The notes: a model not told the origin generated them from the letters alone. DNA of 64,000 bases from JAAYYM01 sp964483155 (GCA_964483155.1 CAZAAC010000002.1:1-64000), one strand, 5' to 3'; positions 1 to 8,563 are shown, counted from the stretch's first letter. Numbers and translations are program-made.

Positions 1-190
1 CAGAATAAAATCTGTTCAAATCGACATTCATACCTATTGGCTGTCCTACCTGTCTGACCATCATCCCGTCATAAGAACCTTTCTGTAGCTTCTCTGTATG
101 CTGAAAATTAATTTCAACATCCTGCATGTCTTTTGGTAAGACACCCAGTAAATCATTTCGTAACTGTTCTTTAAATTCATCAAAATTCAT
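1..190 (-). CDS. DUF5688-type protein, N-terminal part (runs off the window)
   Basis: Reading the minus strand from the ATG at 188-190 gives about 63 residues beginning MNFDEFKEQLRNDLLG and still open at base 1, so only the N-terminus is present. A GGAGG ribosome binding site sits at 201-205. The pattern of a G-x-x-I stretch followed by LNRFYS resembles the start of the complete DUF5688-like protein at 12766-13746 (there LNSFYERYS). Function of this family is not known to me; it is common in Lachnospiraceae. The family call rests on this short similarity and is moderate. Confidence 0.6.
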   Translation of the reverse strand, partial: MNFDEFKEQLRNDLLGVLPKDMQDVEINFQHTEKLQKGSYDGMMVRQVGQPIGMNVDLNRFYS

Positions 191-400
191 GATTCTCTTT
201 CCTCCTTCAATGTGTTATGATTGGGCAACAAAAAAGAGAATCTATTAGTCTTTATTAAAAACCAATAAACTCTCTATGTATAAAAACATATTAGTTAAAA
301 ATGCTCTATCACAATTTTTTTGGAATTCATCACAACTTCATCACAAATATACCCGTAAAATATAGTAATTTATAGTAATTTGTCGAAATCCATGTATTAA

Positions 401-435
401 AAAAACCCAGTAAACATCACGTTTTCTGGGTTTTT
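401..435. terminator. Hairpin with A/T-flanked stem, probable bidirectional terminator
   Basis: AAAAACCCAG at 401-410 pairs with CTGGGTTTTT at 426-435 around a 15-base loop. The stem carries its own T-run on either strand, so it can end transcription in both directions. No gene ends directly beside it, which suggests it is a leftover from a lost neighbour. Confidence 0.55.
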
Positions 436-572
436 CACATTTTACATTTTTTATTTAAGACTACTTCGCATAGTCTGTAACTCTAGTTTCACACTTTTCA
501 CGCAAATCGGTTATATCTAAGACTCTTGATATTTCACACTTCTCAAAAGAAACATGCAAAATTTCATTTTTG

Positions 573-622
573 AATTGGGTACAAATATATTATCCAACGA
601 CATACCCCGTCTGTACCCAATT
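573..622. repeat. 11-bp perfect inverted repeat with 28-bp spacer
   Basis: AATTGGGTACA (573-583) is mirrored by TGTACCCAATT (612-622). There is no T-run, so it is not a usual terminator. It could be a protein binding or recombination site in this accessory stretch; the sequence alone does not decide. Confidence 0.5.
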
Positions 623-776
623 GGATGTAATTTTCTATGATTTATCATAGTAAGCTATGGACAATAAAAAAATAAACGTCCGGCGAGTGGTTTAATGTTT
701 ATGTAAGATTTCAATATTGCTATCAATATTTTTTATAATTAAAAGACCCTAGACTATACTAAAGTCATTTGGTTGA

Positions 777-1067
777 TCAACATATATTATCATTTTCTTT
801 CATCAAATACACAACCTCCATATCTTCCTCAAGAACTTTAATAACTCTCCAAGCATATGTTCCCGCGCATGTTATTGCACCATTCACTTTATTACCATCC
901 TTATAATGAATGTGGCCATATGCAAATCCATAGTTCTCATCAGGCTTAAAAACAACCTTGTTTACAATACACCAATTACCATTATTCCAGCTATCTCGCA
1001 TGATCATAATCTTCTTGAAATTATATTTTTTTGCAAGGTTCATTATATTTTCATATTCATAGTCCAT
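777..1067 (-). CDS. Small hypothetical protein (96 aa)
   Basis: I do not recognise this protein. It is rich in aromatic and charged residues (MRDSWNNGNWCIVNKVV, YGFAYGHIHYKDGNK), has no signal peptide or membrane segment, and looks like a compact soluble alpha/beta fold. The ATG at 1065-1067 has an AAGGA element about 9 bases upstream on the minus strand. It sits among repeats and a broken gene in an accessory stretch, where immunity or defence-associated orphan genes are common, but that is only context. No partner gene is adjacent. Confidence 0.5.
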   Translation of the reverse strand: MDYEYENIMNLAKKYNFKKIMIMRDSWNNGNWCIVNKVVFKPDENYGFAYGHIHYKDGNKVNGAITCAGTYAWRVIKVLEEDMEVVYLMKENDNIC

Positions 1068-1297
1068 ATATAATCCTTACTATATAGTTTTAACTATATA
1101 AATAAAATTTTTTCAGTTCATAAAATCTAGTATGAATTTATACTATAATAGCAACAAGAATTTTTTCTAACTCAGATAATTCAGCCTTCCCCTTATTATC
1201 GCATTATCGGACGATGGTCATAGCTTTCTCTTCGCTAAAGTCACAGCATAGTTTGGAATGTAAGGAATTAACATGTTACCTGAATTAATTTTAAACA
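1068..1297. other. Degenerate stretch with short reading-frame scraps
   Basis: On the minus strand short open pieces appear in different frames (for example MLIPYIPNYAVTLAKRKL then a stop, and AELSELEKILVAIIV then a stop). They look like decayed coding sequence continuing from the broken gene at 1298-1514, but no family is recognisable. Confidence 0.35.
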
Positions 1298-1514
1298 TTA
1301 TAGCGCTTGTAAAGCACTTAGAATATCTCTCTTTTCCTTTAGAAGAGTAGCATTTGTAATATCGATTGCTGGCTGGAAAATATTCATGTCCATTTCAAAA
1401 TGATTAAATTCATTTAATAGTGTTTTTTTAGATAAAAAGAAGACCCTTGTTTGTATTGAAATCTAGATATGTATCTTGAAAAATTCCCTGGTTTTTCAAC
1501 TTTCTAAATTTCAT
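1298..1514 (-). pseudogene. Frameshifted remnant of a small gene
   Basis: An ATG at 1512-1514 with a strong GGGAGGA ribosome binding site starts a frame MKFRKLKNQGIFQDTYLDFN that stops after 28 codons (LLFI stop). The next frame over is open through the same point and continues as LLNEFNHFEMDMNIFQPAID to a stop at 1298-1300. A single frame change near 1430-1445, beside a T7 run, would join the two into roughly 70 residues. I do not recognise the product. The good start site combined with the broken frame is why I call it a pseudogene and not noise. Confidence 0.45.
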
Positions 1515-1649
1515 ATTATCCTCCCACATAATAAACATTATCGACAACAACTTCAATTTGGTTTTAAACTCTTATGCAAAGTTTAGGATAAAAGTATTTT
1601 ATGAAAAAATATAATTTGAACGTATACAGTATGCTTTTAAAGTTTTGAT

Positions 1650-2093
1650 TTAATCCATTATACTTTCAATTATATATACTGAAATTTCATTATCTCGTTC
1701 AAGAAGTTTGTGCCATACTTTTCCATCTTTATTTAGTAACTCTATTATTTCTTTTGATTCGTTTTCATCAAATTCTGTTTTTCCTTTTGAATAATCACGA
1801 GTAAAAATGGTACTGTATATGATTCCAATATATAATTCTTGTTCTGTTAACTTATAATTCAAATCTAATATTTGCTTTAACATTTTGATTAGAATCTTAC
1901 AGTCTTCTTTATAGTTTACTAATAAAAATGAGTAATCATCATACATAGTTTTTATTTTTTGTAATTCTTTGCATGCCTCATAAAACATTTCTTTATGATT
2001 TTCATTTTGTAAAAGCTCTCGTAATTCTTTTGAGATACTTTGGTTATAACCTACTAAAACCTGTTTATAAAAATCATTTTTGCTTACTTCCAT
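1650..2093 (-). CDS. Hypothetical helical protein (147 aa)
   Basis: Unrecognised. The sequence is lysine- and glutamate-rich and predicted by eye to be almost all helix, with no signal peptide or membrane segment. It begins MEVSKNDFYKQVLVGYNQSI and ends YIIESIMD. A GGGGGTAAGGGAA purine run lies directly before the ATG at 2091-2093. Size, charge and orphan position recall immunity-type or phage-associated small proteins, but no motif supports a specific call. Upstream lie direct repeats (2119-2145, 2155-2341). Confidence 0.5.
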   Translation of the reverse strand: MEVSKNDFYKQVLVGYNQSISKELRELLQNENHKEMFYEACKELQKIKTMYDDYSFLLVNYKEDCKILIKMLKQILDLNYKLTEQELYIGIIYSTIFTRDYSKGKTEFDENESKEIIELLNKDGKVWHKLLERDNEISVYIIESIMD

Positions 2094-2118
2094 TTCCCTT
2101 ACCCCCTCTTCAAACTAA

Positions 2119-2145
2119 AATTATCATTCCCGAATTATCATTCCC
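2119..2145. repeat. 13-bp direct repeat, period 14
   Basis: AATTATCATTCCC occurs at 2119-2131 and again at 2133-2145, just upstream of the minus-strand gene at 1650-2093. It may bind a regulator or simply be a local duplication. Confidence 0.6.
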
Positions 2146-2154
2146 TCCACAATC

Positions 2155-2341
2155 TTACGCCCATAGAGAAATTAAATCAATGGCTAATGGCTTAAAACAT
2201 TCCTAGATTGATTAAAATTAAACATTATAATAAACACCCTACATTGATTTGTAAGATGCTTATTGCAGTGTTTAATATGTTGATTACAGGTCTTAATTTA
2301 CGCCCATTCTATTTCTTGATTTACGCCCAAATTTACGCCCA
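2155..2341. repeat. Four direct copies of TTACGCCCA
   Basis: The 9-mer TTACGCCCA occurs at 2155-2163, 2298-2306, 2321-2329 and 2333-2341; the last three are preceded by T or AT, and the final two are 12 bases apart. Four exact copies in under 190 bases is far more than chance. Clustered short direct repeats at the edge of an accessory stretch are typical of recombinase arm sites, but no integrase gene is visible here. Confidence 0.6.
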
Positions 2342-2443
2342 ATTAGAAATAACAACACGCTATATCACGATATTTTACGATACTCATTTTTTATTCTATA
2401 ATCTCTGAAACAATTGAAAACACTAGGGTTTACTGACATTCTC

Positions 2444-3349
2444 CTACAACTCGTAAGGAGTTACCTGATATACATAATAATTCAGCCAATTGGTATAGAA
2501 GTTATTGGCGTGGGCACGCCAGACGAGGTCTGGTCGTGTAGAGGGGTCATTATTGGGATAGTAGTTTTTGGGCATATCGATGGAAAGTCCCTTTTCGAGG
2601 TCACGCTTATATTCCTGATCGAGTGTTCTTCGTCCGTATTCTAGGTGTCCCATGATATATATTTGTTTTCCTTCATTTGCGATTGCGAGCAGGATGCCTG
2701 CCTCATCAGAGGCCGCCAGTACGGTCAGTGGCTCGCAGTTGTAAATATCTGCGGAACGAACTGTCGTGTGCCTGCTTTGTGGCGCTAAAAAGGTATCATC
2801 GAAGCCACGTACGAGTGGTACTCTCCGATTATAGACCTGATGTGAGTAAATACCAAATAGCTTCTGGTTAAGTAGGACCTTCTCGATGCCAAAATGATAG
2901 TACAGGCCTGCCTGTGCGCCCCAGCAGATGTGTAAGGTCGAGGTTACATTTTTTTCTGCCCAATCCATGATTTCACAGAGTTCTTTCCAGTAATCAACTT
3001 CCTCAAATTCCATTTGTTCTACGGGTGCTCCCGTAATAATCAATCCATCATATTTATTATGCTTTATCTCATCAAACGTATTATAGAATTTATTCAGATG
3101 ACTGGAGGACGTATTTAGGGATATATGCGTGGATACATTCATCAGCGTCACATCCACCTGCAAAGGCGTATTTGATAATGCACGCAGTAACTGCAGTTCT
3201 GTTTCCTGTTTCAGAGGCATTAGATTTAATATGATAATCTGTAGCGGACGAATGTCCTGATGCATTGATCGGTTTTCATCCATCACAAATATATTTTCAT
3301 TTTGTAGTATTTCAGCTGCCGGTAGCTCACCTTGGACTTTAATTGGCAT
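2444..3349 (-). CDS. metA: Homoserine O-acyltransferase MetA (predicted acetyl-CoA specific)
   Basis: The first step of methionine synthesis from homoserine: acylation of the hydroxyl by acyl-CoA, in the cytosol. The 301-residue protein has the family length. The catalytic cysteine is C142 in LHICWGAQAG, with histidine and glutamate in MGHLEYGR. Residue 111 is glutamate (TGAPVEQMEF); in this family Glu at 111, as in Bacillus cereus MetA, goes with acetyl-CoA, whereas Gly, as in E. coli, goes with succinyl-CoA. Acetyl transfer is therefore likely despite the usual succinyltransferase name. It stands alone on the minus strand, 136 bases after ligA. I saw no SAM riboswitch core in that gap. Only a weak ribosome binding site is visible. 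Confidence 0.93.
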   Translation of the reverse strand: MPIKVQGELPAAEILQNENIFVMDENRSMHQDIRPLQIIILNLMPLKQETELQLLRALSNTPLQVDVTLMNVSTHISLNTSSSHLNKFYNTFDEIKHNKYDGLIITGAPVEQMEFEEVDYWKELCEIMDWAEKNVTSTLHICWGAQAGLYYHFGIEKVLLNQKLFGIYSHQVYNRRVPLVRGFDDTFLAPQSRHTTVRSADIYNCEPLTVLAASDEAGILLAIANEGKQIYIMGHLEYGRRTLDQEYKRDLEKGLSIDMPKNYYPNNDPSTRPDLVWRAHANNFYTNWLNYYVYQVTPYEL

Positions 3350-3485
3350 TTCTCATTCCGTCACTTTCTAGTTATATTTTGATTGATATCATTCTTTCAC
3401 GAAACTCTTTGCATCTTATCTTAACATTTGCCAGTACAACATTCAATATATCCCACTCAAAAACATTGTACAGCCACCAGAATAA

Positions 3486-5465
3486 TTATGCTCCAAACTT
3501 CTCAACAAATTCGTCCTCTGTGATAATAGGGACGCCCAGTTCTTTTGCTTTCTTATTTTTAGAAGAGGCAGAGTCAATATCATTGTTTACGAGATAGTCT
3601 GTTTTTCCAGATACTGAGCCTGTTACGCTGCCACCAGTTTCTTCGACATAGGCCTTAAATGCATCACGATTCTTATAATGATGGACTTCTCCCGTGATCA
3701 CAAATACAAGCCCGGCACATTTGCCATCTGTATTCGTCTTGATTTTTACCTTTTCTAAAACAACTTCCTTTAACAGCCCTTCCAGTGTGGCTTTATTGTC
3801 TGGGTTCTCATACCACTCTGTGATAGAGTTTGATTTTTCTGGACCGATGCCATCGATATCCTCAAACCCGACTCCATGGGAGATTCTATCGAAAAAGGTA
3901 TCAAATCCGATTGTTTCAACGATTTTCTTGCTGGCATCTATCGCAATCATAGGGATGGACAGTGCATAGAGGAAATTGACCGGATTTACATTTCTGCTCT
4001 TCTCGATAGCATTACGCATATTTTCGCAGGATTTTTCTCCGAAGCCCTCCATTTCCTTGATCACATCAAAATACTGTTCTAAATGATAAATATCTGCATA
4101 CTTTGCGATAAACCCTTCATTAATGAACCTAAGCATCGTCTGCATAGACAGACCATCGATATTCATGCCTGTTTTGCTGACAAAGCGTGTGAATTTCTGC
4201 ACATGCTTTGCGGCACAGTCTGGATTCATGCAATGTAAGGTTTTTGTGTTGCTTTTCGAACTAATCCTGATTTCTGTTTTTGCCTTGCAGGCAGGACAGA
4301 GCGCGGGGATTTCATACTCTCCGACTTTCCTTTTTATACTTATAATTTTTGGTATGATTTTATTACTCTTTATGACAGAACATATCGTTGACGGCCCGCC
4401 GATTCCCAGGCGTTCCATCTCGCTGATATTGCAAAGTGATGCTCGCTTTACGGTAGTACCTTCTATCTGTACCGGCTTGAAAACTGCTACCGGAGAAATG
4501 GTAGAAGCGGCACATGACCACTCGATATATTCTAATTCGGTATCAGCAGCTACATCCTCCCATTTAAAGGCATAGCCTGCCTTTGTCGCATGGTGTCCTG
4601 TGACGGAGCCGGTCGATGCATATTCGATATCATCATAGCAAATCACTAATCCATCCACAGGAATATCCATCTCAAAGGACTCTACCTTTTTCGTCCATCT
4701 GTCGATAGCCTCCTGTAGCTTATCTGCCGTCGTGGCTTCTCTATCAACTACAGTAAAGCCTAGTTCCTCGAGGTAATCCATTCTGGCACCCCATGACTTT
4801 ATATCATCATCGATCGCTACGAGCGTAAATGCATTAAAGTGGATATGTCTCTCCTTAACCTTTTCTACATCATCGAGACTCAGCGTCCCAGATGCTAAAT
4901 TTCTCGGATTTGCATATTTTTCATCTTCATCGATCGTCGCATTGATCATATCAAAATCTGTATAGGAAATGGTTGCCTCACCACGTACGAGCATGTGTCC
5001 TTTGTATGCTATCTTTGTAGGAAAACCCTTTATGGCATCTTTCATAAAGGAAATGTTTGTGCCGATTTCTCCGTTTCCTCTCGTTACGATCTTTGTCAGA
5101 AATCCGCCGTCATACGTCAGGACCAGTGTCAGTCCATCTAATTTCCATGATAGCCAAATTGCCTTATCTTCTGCCCATTTTTGCAATTCCGCTATTTTTT
5201 TTGTCTTAGCCAGAGAAAGCGCTGGAAACTCATGCCGTTCTTTTTCTCCGTTATTCTCCTGGTATCCTGTTTTCTGCGTGGGACTGTCAGGTGAACGATA
5301 TCCTGTTTCCGTCTCTAGTAATGTCAGTTCATCAAACATCTCATCCCATGTATAATCAGGCATGATTTCCTCTTGTCCATTATAATATACTTCTGATGCT
5401 TCATTTAATCGTCTGATCAGTTCGTTTATCCTTGCTATTTTGACTTGTTTTGCTTCTATCTCCAT
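3486..5465 (-). CDS. ligA: NAD-dependent DNA ligase LigA, divergent form
   Basis: Seals nicks in DNA using NAD+. From the ATG at 5463-5465, chosen because AGGGGA lies just upstream at 5473-5478, the protein has 659 residues. In order: adenylation domain with the lysine in SWKLDG (K108), VRGEATI and NPRNLASGTL; OB domain; a four-cysteine zinc finger (CPACKAKTEI and HCMNPDCAAK); helix-hairpin-helix repeats; a C-terminal BRCT domain. Several motifs depart from standard LigA (HEFPALSL for the usual HxxPMLSL, VDGLVICYDD for DGVVIKV). That is typical of the second LigA copy found in many Clostridia, so it may not be the main replicative ligase. Upstream lies an rluF-type gene; metA follows. Confidence 0.9.
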   Translation of the reverse strand: MEIEAKQVKIARINELIRRLNEASEVYYNGQEEIMPDYTWDEMFDELTLLETETGYRSPDSPTQKTGYQENNGEKERHEFPALSLAKTKKIAELQKWAEDKAIWLSWKLDGLTLVLTYDGGFLTKIVTRGNGEIGTNISFMKDAIKGFPTKIAYKGHMLVRGEATISYTDFDMINATIDEDEKYANPRNLASGTLSLDDVEKVKERHIHFNAFTLVAIDDDIKSWGARMDYLEELGFTVVDREATTADKLQEAIDRWTKKVESFEMDIPVDGLVICYDDIEYASTGSVTGHHATKAGYAFKWEDVAADTELEYIEWSCAASTISPVAVFKPVQIEGTTVKRASLCNISEMERLGIGGPSTICSVIKSNKIIPKIISIKRKVGEYEIPALCPACKAKTEIRISSKSNTKTLHCMNPDCAAKHVQKFTRFVSKTGMNIDGLSMQTMLRFINEGFIAKYADIYHLEQYFDVIKEMEGFGEKSCENMRNAIEKSRNVNPVNFLYALSIPMIAIDASKKIVETIGFDTFFDRISHGVGFEDIDGIGPEKSNSITEWYENPDNKATLEGLLKEVVLEKVKIKTNTDGKCAGLVFVITGEVHHYKNRDAFKAYVEETGGSVTGSVSGKTDYLVNNDIDSASSKNKKAKELGVPIITEDEFVEKFGA

Positions 5466-5536
5466 TTTGCTTCCCCTATTAACATTTTTTCTTAAGACCA
5501 CCCGTGTATATGATGGTTGTTTCTATAATGGCTATG

Positions 5537-6286
5537 TCATTCAATTCTATCCTCATATTTTGGATTATTGTCTGAGTTTTTAATAGATTTCTTTAGTTTC
5601 GCAAGCTCTTCTGCTGTTAATGATCGATACGTTCCGCTCTTCAGGTTTCCCAGCTCTATATTCATGATTCTTACGCGCACGAGCTTTACTACCTGATATC
5701 CATATACATCACACATGCGCCTGATCTGTCGATTCAGGCCCTGCGTTAAAATAATACGAAAAGAAGTATTACTTATTTTTTCAGCCTTGCACTTTCTGGT
5801 TGTCTGTTGCAGTTCTTCTAAATAGACACCACTTTGCATTTTTTTTATAAATTCCTCTGTGATTTCCTTATCCACTGTAACGATATATTCTTTATCATGC
5901 ATATTTCCACTTCGCATCATGCGATTGACGATATCGCCATCATTTGTAAGTATAATCAGACCTTCTGAGTTCTTATCTAATCTTCCACAATAGGAAATCC
6001 TGATGGGGTATTTAATATAGTATATGATATTATTCTTTTCCATTTTTTCTGAAGTACATACGATTCCACGAGGCTTATGAAAAGCCAGATAAACCTTTTC
6101 TTCCTGCTTTCCCAGTAACTGTCCCCATACGCATACCTTCTGTGCAGAAAAAACTCTCATTCCTAAACTGGCGGGCTTCCCATCTACGGTAACCTTTCCT
6201 GTTTCTATGAGCTTATCTGCCTCGCGCCGTGAGCAATACCCTGCATCGGCGATATATTTATTAAGACGAATTCCTTGTTCTTCCAT
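5537..6286 (-). CDS. rluF: 23S rRNA pseudouridine synthase, RluF type
   Basis: Converts a uridine in 23S rRNA to pseudouridine. The 249-residue protein has an N-terminal S4 RNA-binding domain (about residues 1-60, RLNKYIADAGYCSRREADKL) followed by an RsuA-family catalytic domain with the catalytic aspartate D104 in GRLDKNSEGL. The block LTQGLNRQIRRMCDVYGY and the following LVRVRIMNIELG fit RluF better than RluB or RsuA. The tail is short and charged (KNSDNNPKYEDRIE). It precedes ligA on the same strand by about 70 bases; whether they are cotranscribed is unclear. The exact target base (U2604 in E. coli RluF) is inferred. Confidence 0.85.
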   Translation of the reverse strand: MEEQGIRLNKYIADAGYCSRREADKLIETGKVTVDGKPASLGMRVFSAQKVCVWGQLLGKQEEKVYLAFHKPRGIVCTSEKMEKNNIIYYIKYPIRISYCGRLDKNSEGLIILTNDGDIVNRMMRSGNMHDKEYIVTVDKEITEEFIKKMQSGVYLEELQQTTRKCKAEKISNTSFRIILTQGLNRQIRRMCDVYGYQVVKLVRVRIMNIELGNLKSGTYRSLTAEELAKLKKSIKNSDNNPKYEDRIE

Positions 6287-6357
6287 AGCTTCCCCTTGAT
6301 TTTTTTCTTCATTTCATTATACATTATGTCAAAAGCATAATCAAATGATATAATATG

Positions 6358-6381
6358 ATAGAAATCTCAATAGAAATCTCA
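6358..6381. repeat. Tandem 12-mer upstream of the GH31 gene
   Basis: ATAGAAATCTCA occurs twice back to back (6358-6369 and 6370-6381). It lies about 80 bases before the GH31 start in the divergent region and may be a regulator site. Confidence 0.45.
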
Positions 6382-6426
6382 AAATAGTATTATTAAAGAT
6401 TGATTTTGTTATAGCATATTATGCAT

Positions 6427-6442
6427 AAATTCAATAGAATTT
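6427..6442. promoter_or_regulatory. Inverted repeat AAATTC-AATA-GAATTT before the GH31 gene
   Basis: A 6-bp palindrome with a 4-base spacer, 20 bases upstream of the GH31 start codon and next to another palindromic run (GCATATTATGC). The position suits a repressor operator for a sugar-utilisation gene. No regulator gene is adjacent, so the assignment is tentative. Confidence 0.35.
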
Positions 6443-6462
6443 AAGATAAGAGTGGAGGTGTT

Positions 6463-8535
6463 ATGATGTATTATAGTTGTGAAGGCGACAGACTTGTTGC
6501 CAAATCAGGAAATGAAACGATATGGATCGAACCTTGGGGCATAAACTCTTTACGCGTACGCATGACGAAGGAAGCTGTCATGGATGCAAATGACTGGGCA
6601 CTAATAGATACACCTGTTAAATGCGATGTTGCCATTACCATTGAAGATGTTGTGTTAACAGAAGCGTGGCTTCCAGAAGCAGAACGCCTCGAAAAAGCTG
6701 TTCATACAAAAACGGCACGTATTCAGAATGGAAACCTGACCGCAGTTTTTAATCCTGAAGGCTGGCTTACCTTTTATAATCAAAAGGGAGAAGTTCTTCT
6801 CGAAGAGTTCTGGCGTAATCGTAATCGTGTTGACCGTTATGCAGTGCCTCTTTGTATTACTGCCCGTGAACTGAAACCAATTCCAGGCTCTGGTGATTAT
6901 GAACTGGCTATGCGTTTTGAAGCATGTGAAGATGAAAAAATATATGGATTAGGACAATATCAGGAAAAGACCTTGAATAAAAAAGGCGCTGTGTTAGAAC
7001 TGGCACATCGTAATTGTCAGTCTAGCGTACCTTTTATGCTTTCTTCCAGAGGCTATGGATTTCTCTGGAATAATCCTGCCATCGGCAATGTGACTTTTGG
7101 TACGAATCAGACGATCTGGACTGCTAAGAGCACACGGAAAATGGATTATTTTATGACTGCTGGAGACACGCCTGCACAAATAGAACAGCAGTATGCCAAT
7201 GCAGTGGGCAAAGTGCCTATGCTGCCAGAGTTTGCCATGGGCTTTTGGCAATGCAAGCTACGCTATCGTACACAGGAGGAATTACTCTCTGTGGCACGCG
7301 AATATATAAAACGTGGGCTTCCACTTTCCGTTATTGTAATTGACTTTTTCCACTGGACCATGCAGGGTGACTATAAATTTGAACCACGTGACTGGCCAGA
7401 TCCAGACGCCATGATTGCTGAGCTAGAAGAACTCGGTATTGCGCTTATGGTGTCCGTTTGGCCTACAATAGATAAACGCAGTGAGCACCATGATTATATG
7501 GAGGAACATGGCTATCTCGTGACCTCAGACCGTGGTATGAATATTCATATGAATTGGATGGGTGAGACAACATTTTTCGATGCTACGCACCCTGGTGCCA
7601 GAGAGTATGTCTGGCAGGTATGCAAAAAGAATTACTATGATAAAGGGGTAAAACTGTTTTGGTTAGATGAAGCTGAGCCAGAGTTTGGTCCCTACGACTT
7701 TGATAATTATCGTTACCATATCGGTTCTGCACTACAGTGCTCTAATATTTACCCGGCACTCTATGCAAAAGGATATTATGACGGCATGTCGGCAGCCGGA
7801 CAGGAAAATATATGTAATCTCGTACGTGCAGCATGGGCTGGAAGTGCTCGTTATGGGGCTCTCATTTGGTCTGGCGATGTATCCTCTACCTTCCGTGCAT
7901 TACGGGAACAAATGCAGATTGGACTCAATATGGGCATTGCTGGTATTCCCTGGTGGACTTCTGATATCGGTGGTTTTATCGGTGGTTATGTTGATGATGA
8001 TGATTTCCGAGAATTGCTGCTTCGATGGTTTGCCTTTGGTGTATTTTCTCCAGTCTTTCGTTTACATGGAGAACGTGAACCACACATTTATCCTGAACAG
8101 GAATTAATCGATGGTGTGCCCCAAATGATGACGGGAAGCGATAATGAAATTTGGAGCTACGGAGAGCAGAATTATGAAATTATGAAGGAATTCCTCCTCA
8201 TGCGCGAAAGACTCCGTCCTTATATTCGAGAAGCTATGAAGGAAGCACATGAACTAGGTACGCCGGTTATGCGGACACTGTTTTACATGTTTCCTGATGA
8301 CCCCATGTGCTGGGAGATAGAAACCGAGTATCTGTTTGGGCCTGATATTCTGGTTGCACCCATTACCACACTTGGTCAGCGTGAGCGTACGGTTTACTTG
8401 CCTTCTGACGATCGCTGGAGAGATGCTAAAAGTGGTGAAGTCTTCTCTGGGGGACAGACGATTCTTGTAGCTGCACCTCTGGACAGAATTCCGCTTTTTA
8501 TCAGGGCAGATAAAGAGATTCCCATTTATGAATAA
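6463..8535 (+). CDS. Glycoside hydrolase family 31 (alpha-glucosidase/alpha-xylosidase type)
   Basis: Cleaves terminal alpha-linked sugars from oligosaccharides by a retaining mechanism. The 690-residue protein has the GH31 layout: N-terminal beta-sandwich, a (beta/alpha)8 barrel from about residue 260, and C-terminal beta domains. The nucleophile is D402 in KLFWLDEAEPE and the acid/base is D472 in IWSGDVSS. There is no signal peptide, so it acts in the cytosol on imported sugars. GGAGG lies 4 bases before ATGATG, so the second ATG (6466) may be the real start. The gene stands alone, without a visible transporter. Substrate (alpha-xyloside, alpha-glucoside or sulfoquinovoside type) cannot be fixed from sequence alone. 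Confidence 0.88.
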   Translation: MMYYSCEGDRLVAKSGNETIWIEPWGINSLRVRMTKEAVMDANDWALIDTPVKCDVAITIEDVVLTEAWLPEAERLEKAVHTKTARIQNGNLTAVFNPEGWLTFYNQKGEVLLEEFWRNRNRVDRYAVPLCITARELKPIPGSGDYELAMRFEACEDEKIYGLGQYQEKTLNKKGAVLELAHRNCQSSVPFMLSSRGYGFLWNNPAIGNVTFGTNQTIWTAKSTRKMDYFMTAGDTPAQIEQQYANAVGKVPMLPEFAMGFWQCKLRYRTQEELLSVAREYIKRGLPLSVIVIDFFHWTMQGDYKFEPRDWPDPDAMIAELEELGIALMVSVWPTIDKRSEHHDYMEEHGYLVTSDRGMNIHMNWMGETTFFDATHPGAREYVWQVCKKNYYDKGVKLFWLDEAEPEFGPYDFDNYRYHIGSALQCSNIYPALYAKGYYDGMSAAGQENICNLVRAAWAGSARYGALIWSGDVSSTFRALREQMQIGLNMGIAGIPWWTSDIGGFIGGYVDDDDFRELLLRWFAFGVFSPVFRLHGEREPHIYPEQELIDGVPQMMTGSDNEIWSYGEQNYEIMKEFLLMRERLRPYIREAMKEAHELGTPVMRTLFYMFPDDPMCWEIETEYLFGPDILVAPITTLGQRERTVYLPSDDRWRDAKSGEVFSGGQTILVAAPLDRIPLFIRADKEIPIYE

Positions 8536-8563
8536 AAGAGTAGCAGATGATATTGGCTAAAAG

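Larger units (their letters stand above)
191..776. other. Long non-coding stretch with short repeats
   Basis: No convincing gene is present in these 586 bases. It holds a tandem copy of TATAGTAATT (361-380), a terminator-like hairpin (401-435), an 11-bp inverted repeat (573-622) and a 7-bp hairpin CTATGAT/ATCATAG (635-650). One 43-codon frame on the minus strand (517-648) lacks a ribosome binding site and was not called. Confidence 0.5.
2094..2443. other. Non-coding stretch upstream of the 147-aa gene and downstream of metA
   Basis: About 350 bases without a credible gene. It contains a 13-bp direct repeat (2119-2145) and four copies of TTACGCCCA (2155-2341). No clear terminator follows metA. 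Confidence 0.5.

Noticed and set aside
517..648. 43-codon frame on the minus strand beginning MINHRKLHPIGYRR
   Set aside because: No ribosome binding site, no recognisable family, and it contains the 11-bp inverted repeat.
777..2093. Toxin-antitoxin pair made of the two small orphan genes
   Set aside because: The genes are separated by about 580 bases with a broken gene between, and neither shows a toxin or antitoxin motif.
2208..2408. 66-codon plus-strand frame across the TTACGCCCA repeats
   Set aside because: No ribosome binding site, composition of random AT-rich DNA, and the repeats explain the repeated YAQ peptides.
3350..3485. Possible SAM riboswitch upstream of metA
   Set aside because: The gap lacks the conserved SAM-I core and has no terminator-type hairpin.
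4123..4575. 150-codon open frame antisense to ligA
   Set aside because: The opposite strand encodes conserved ligase motifs through the whole span.
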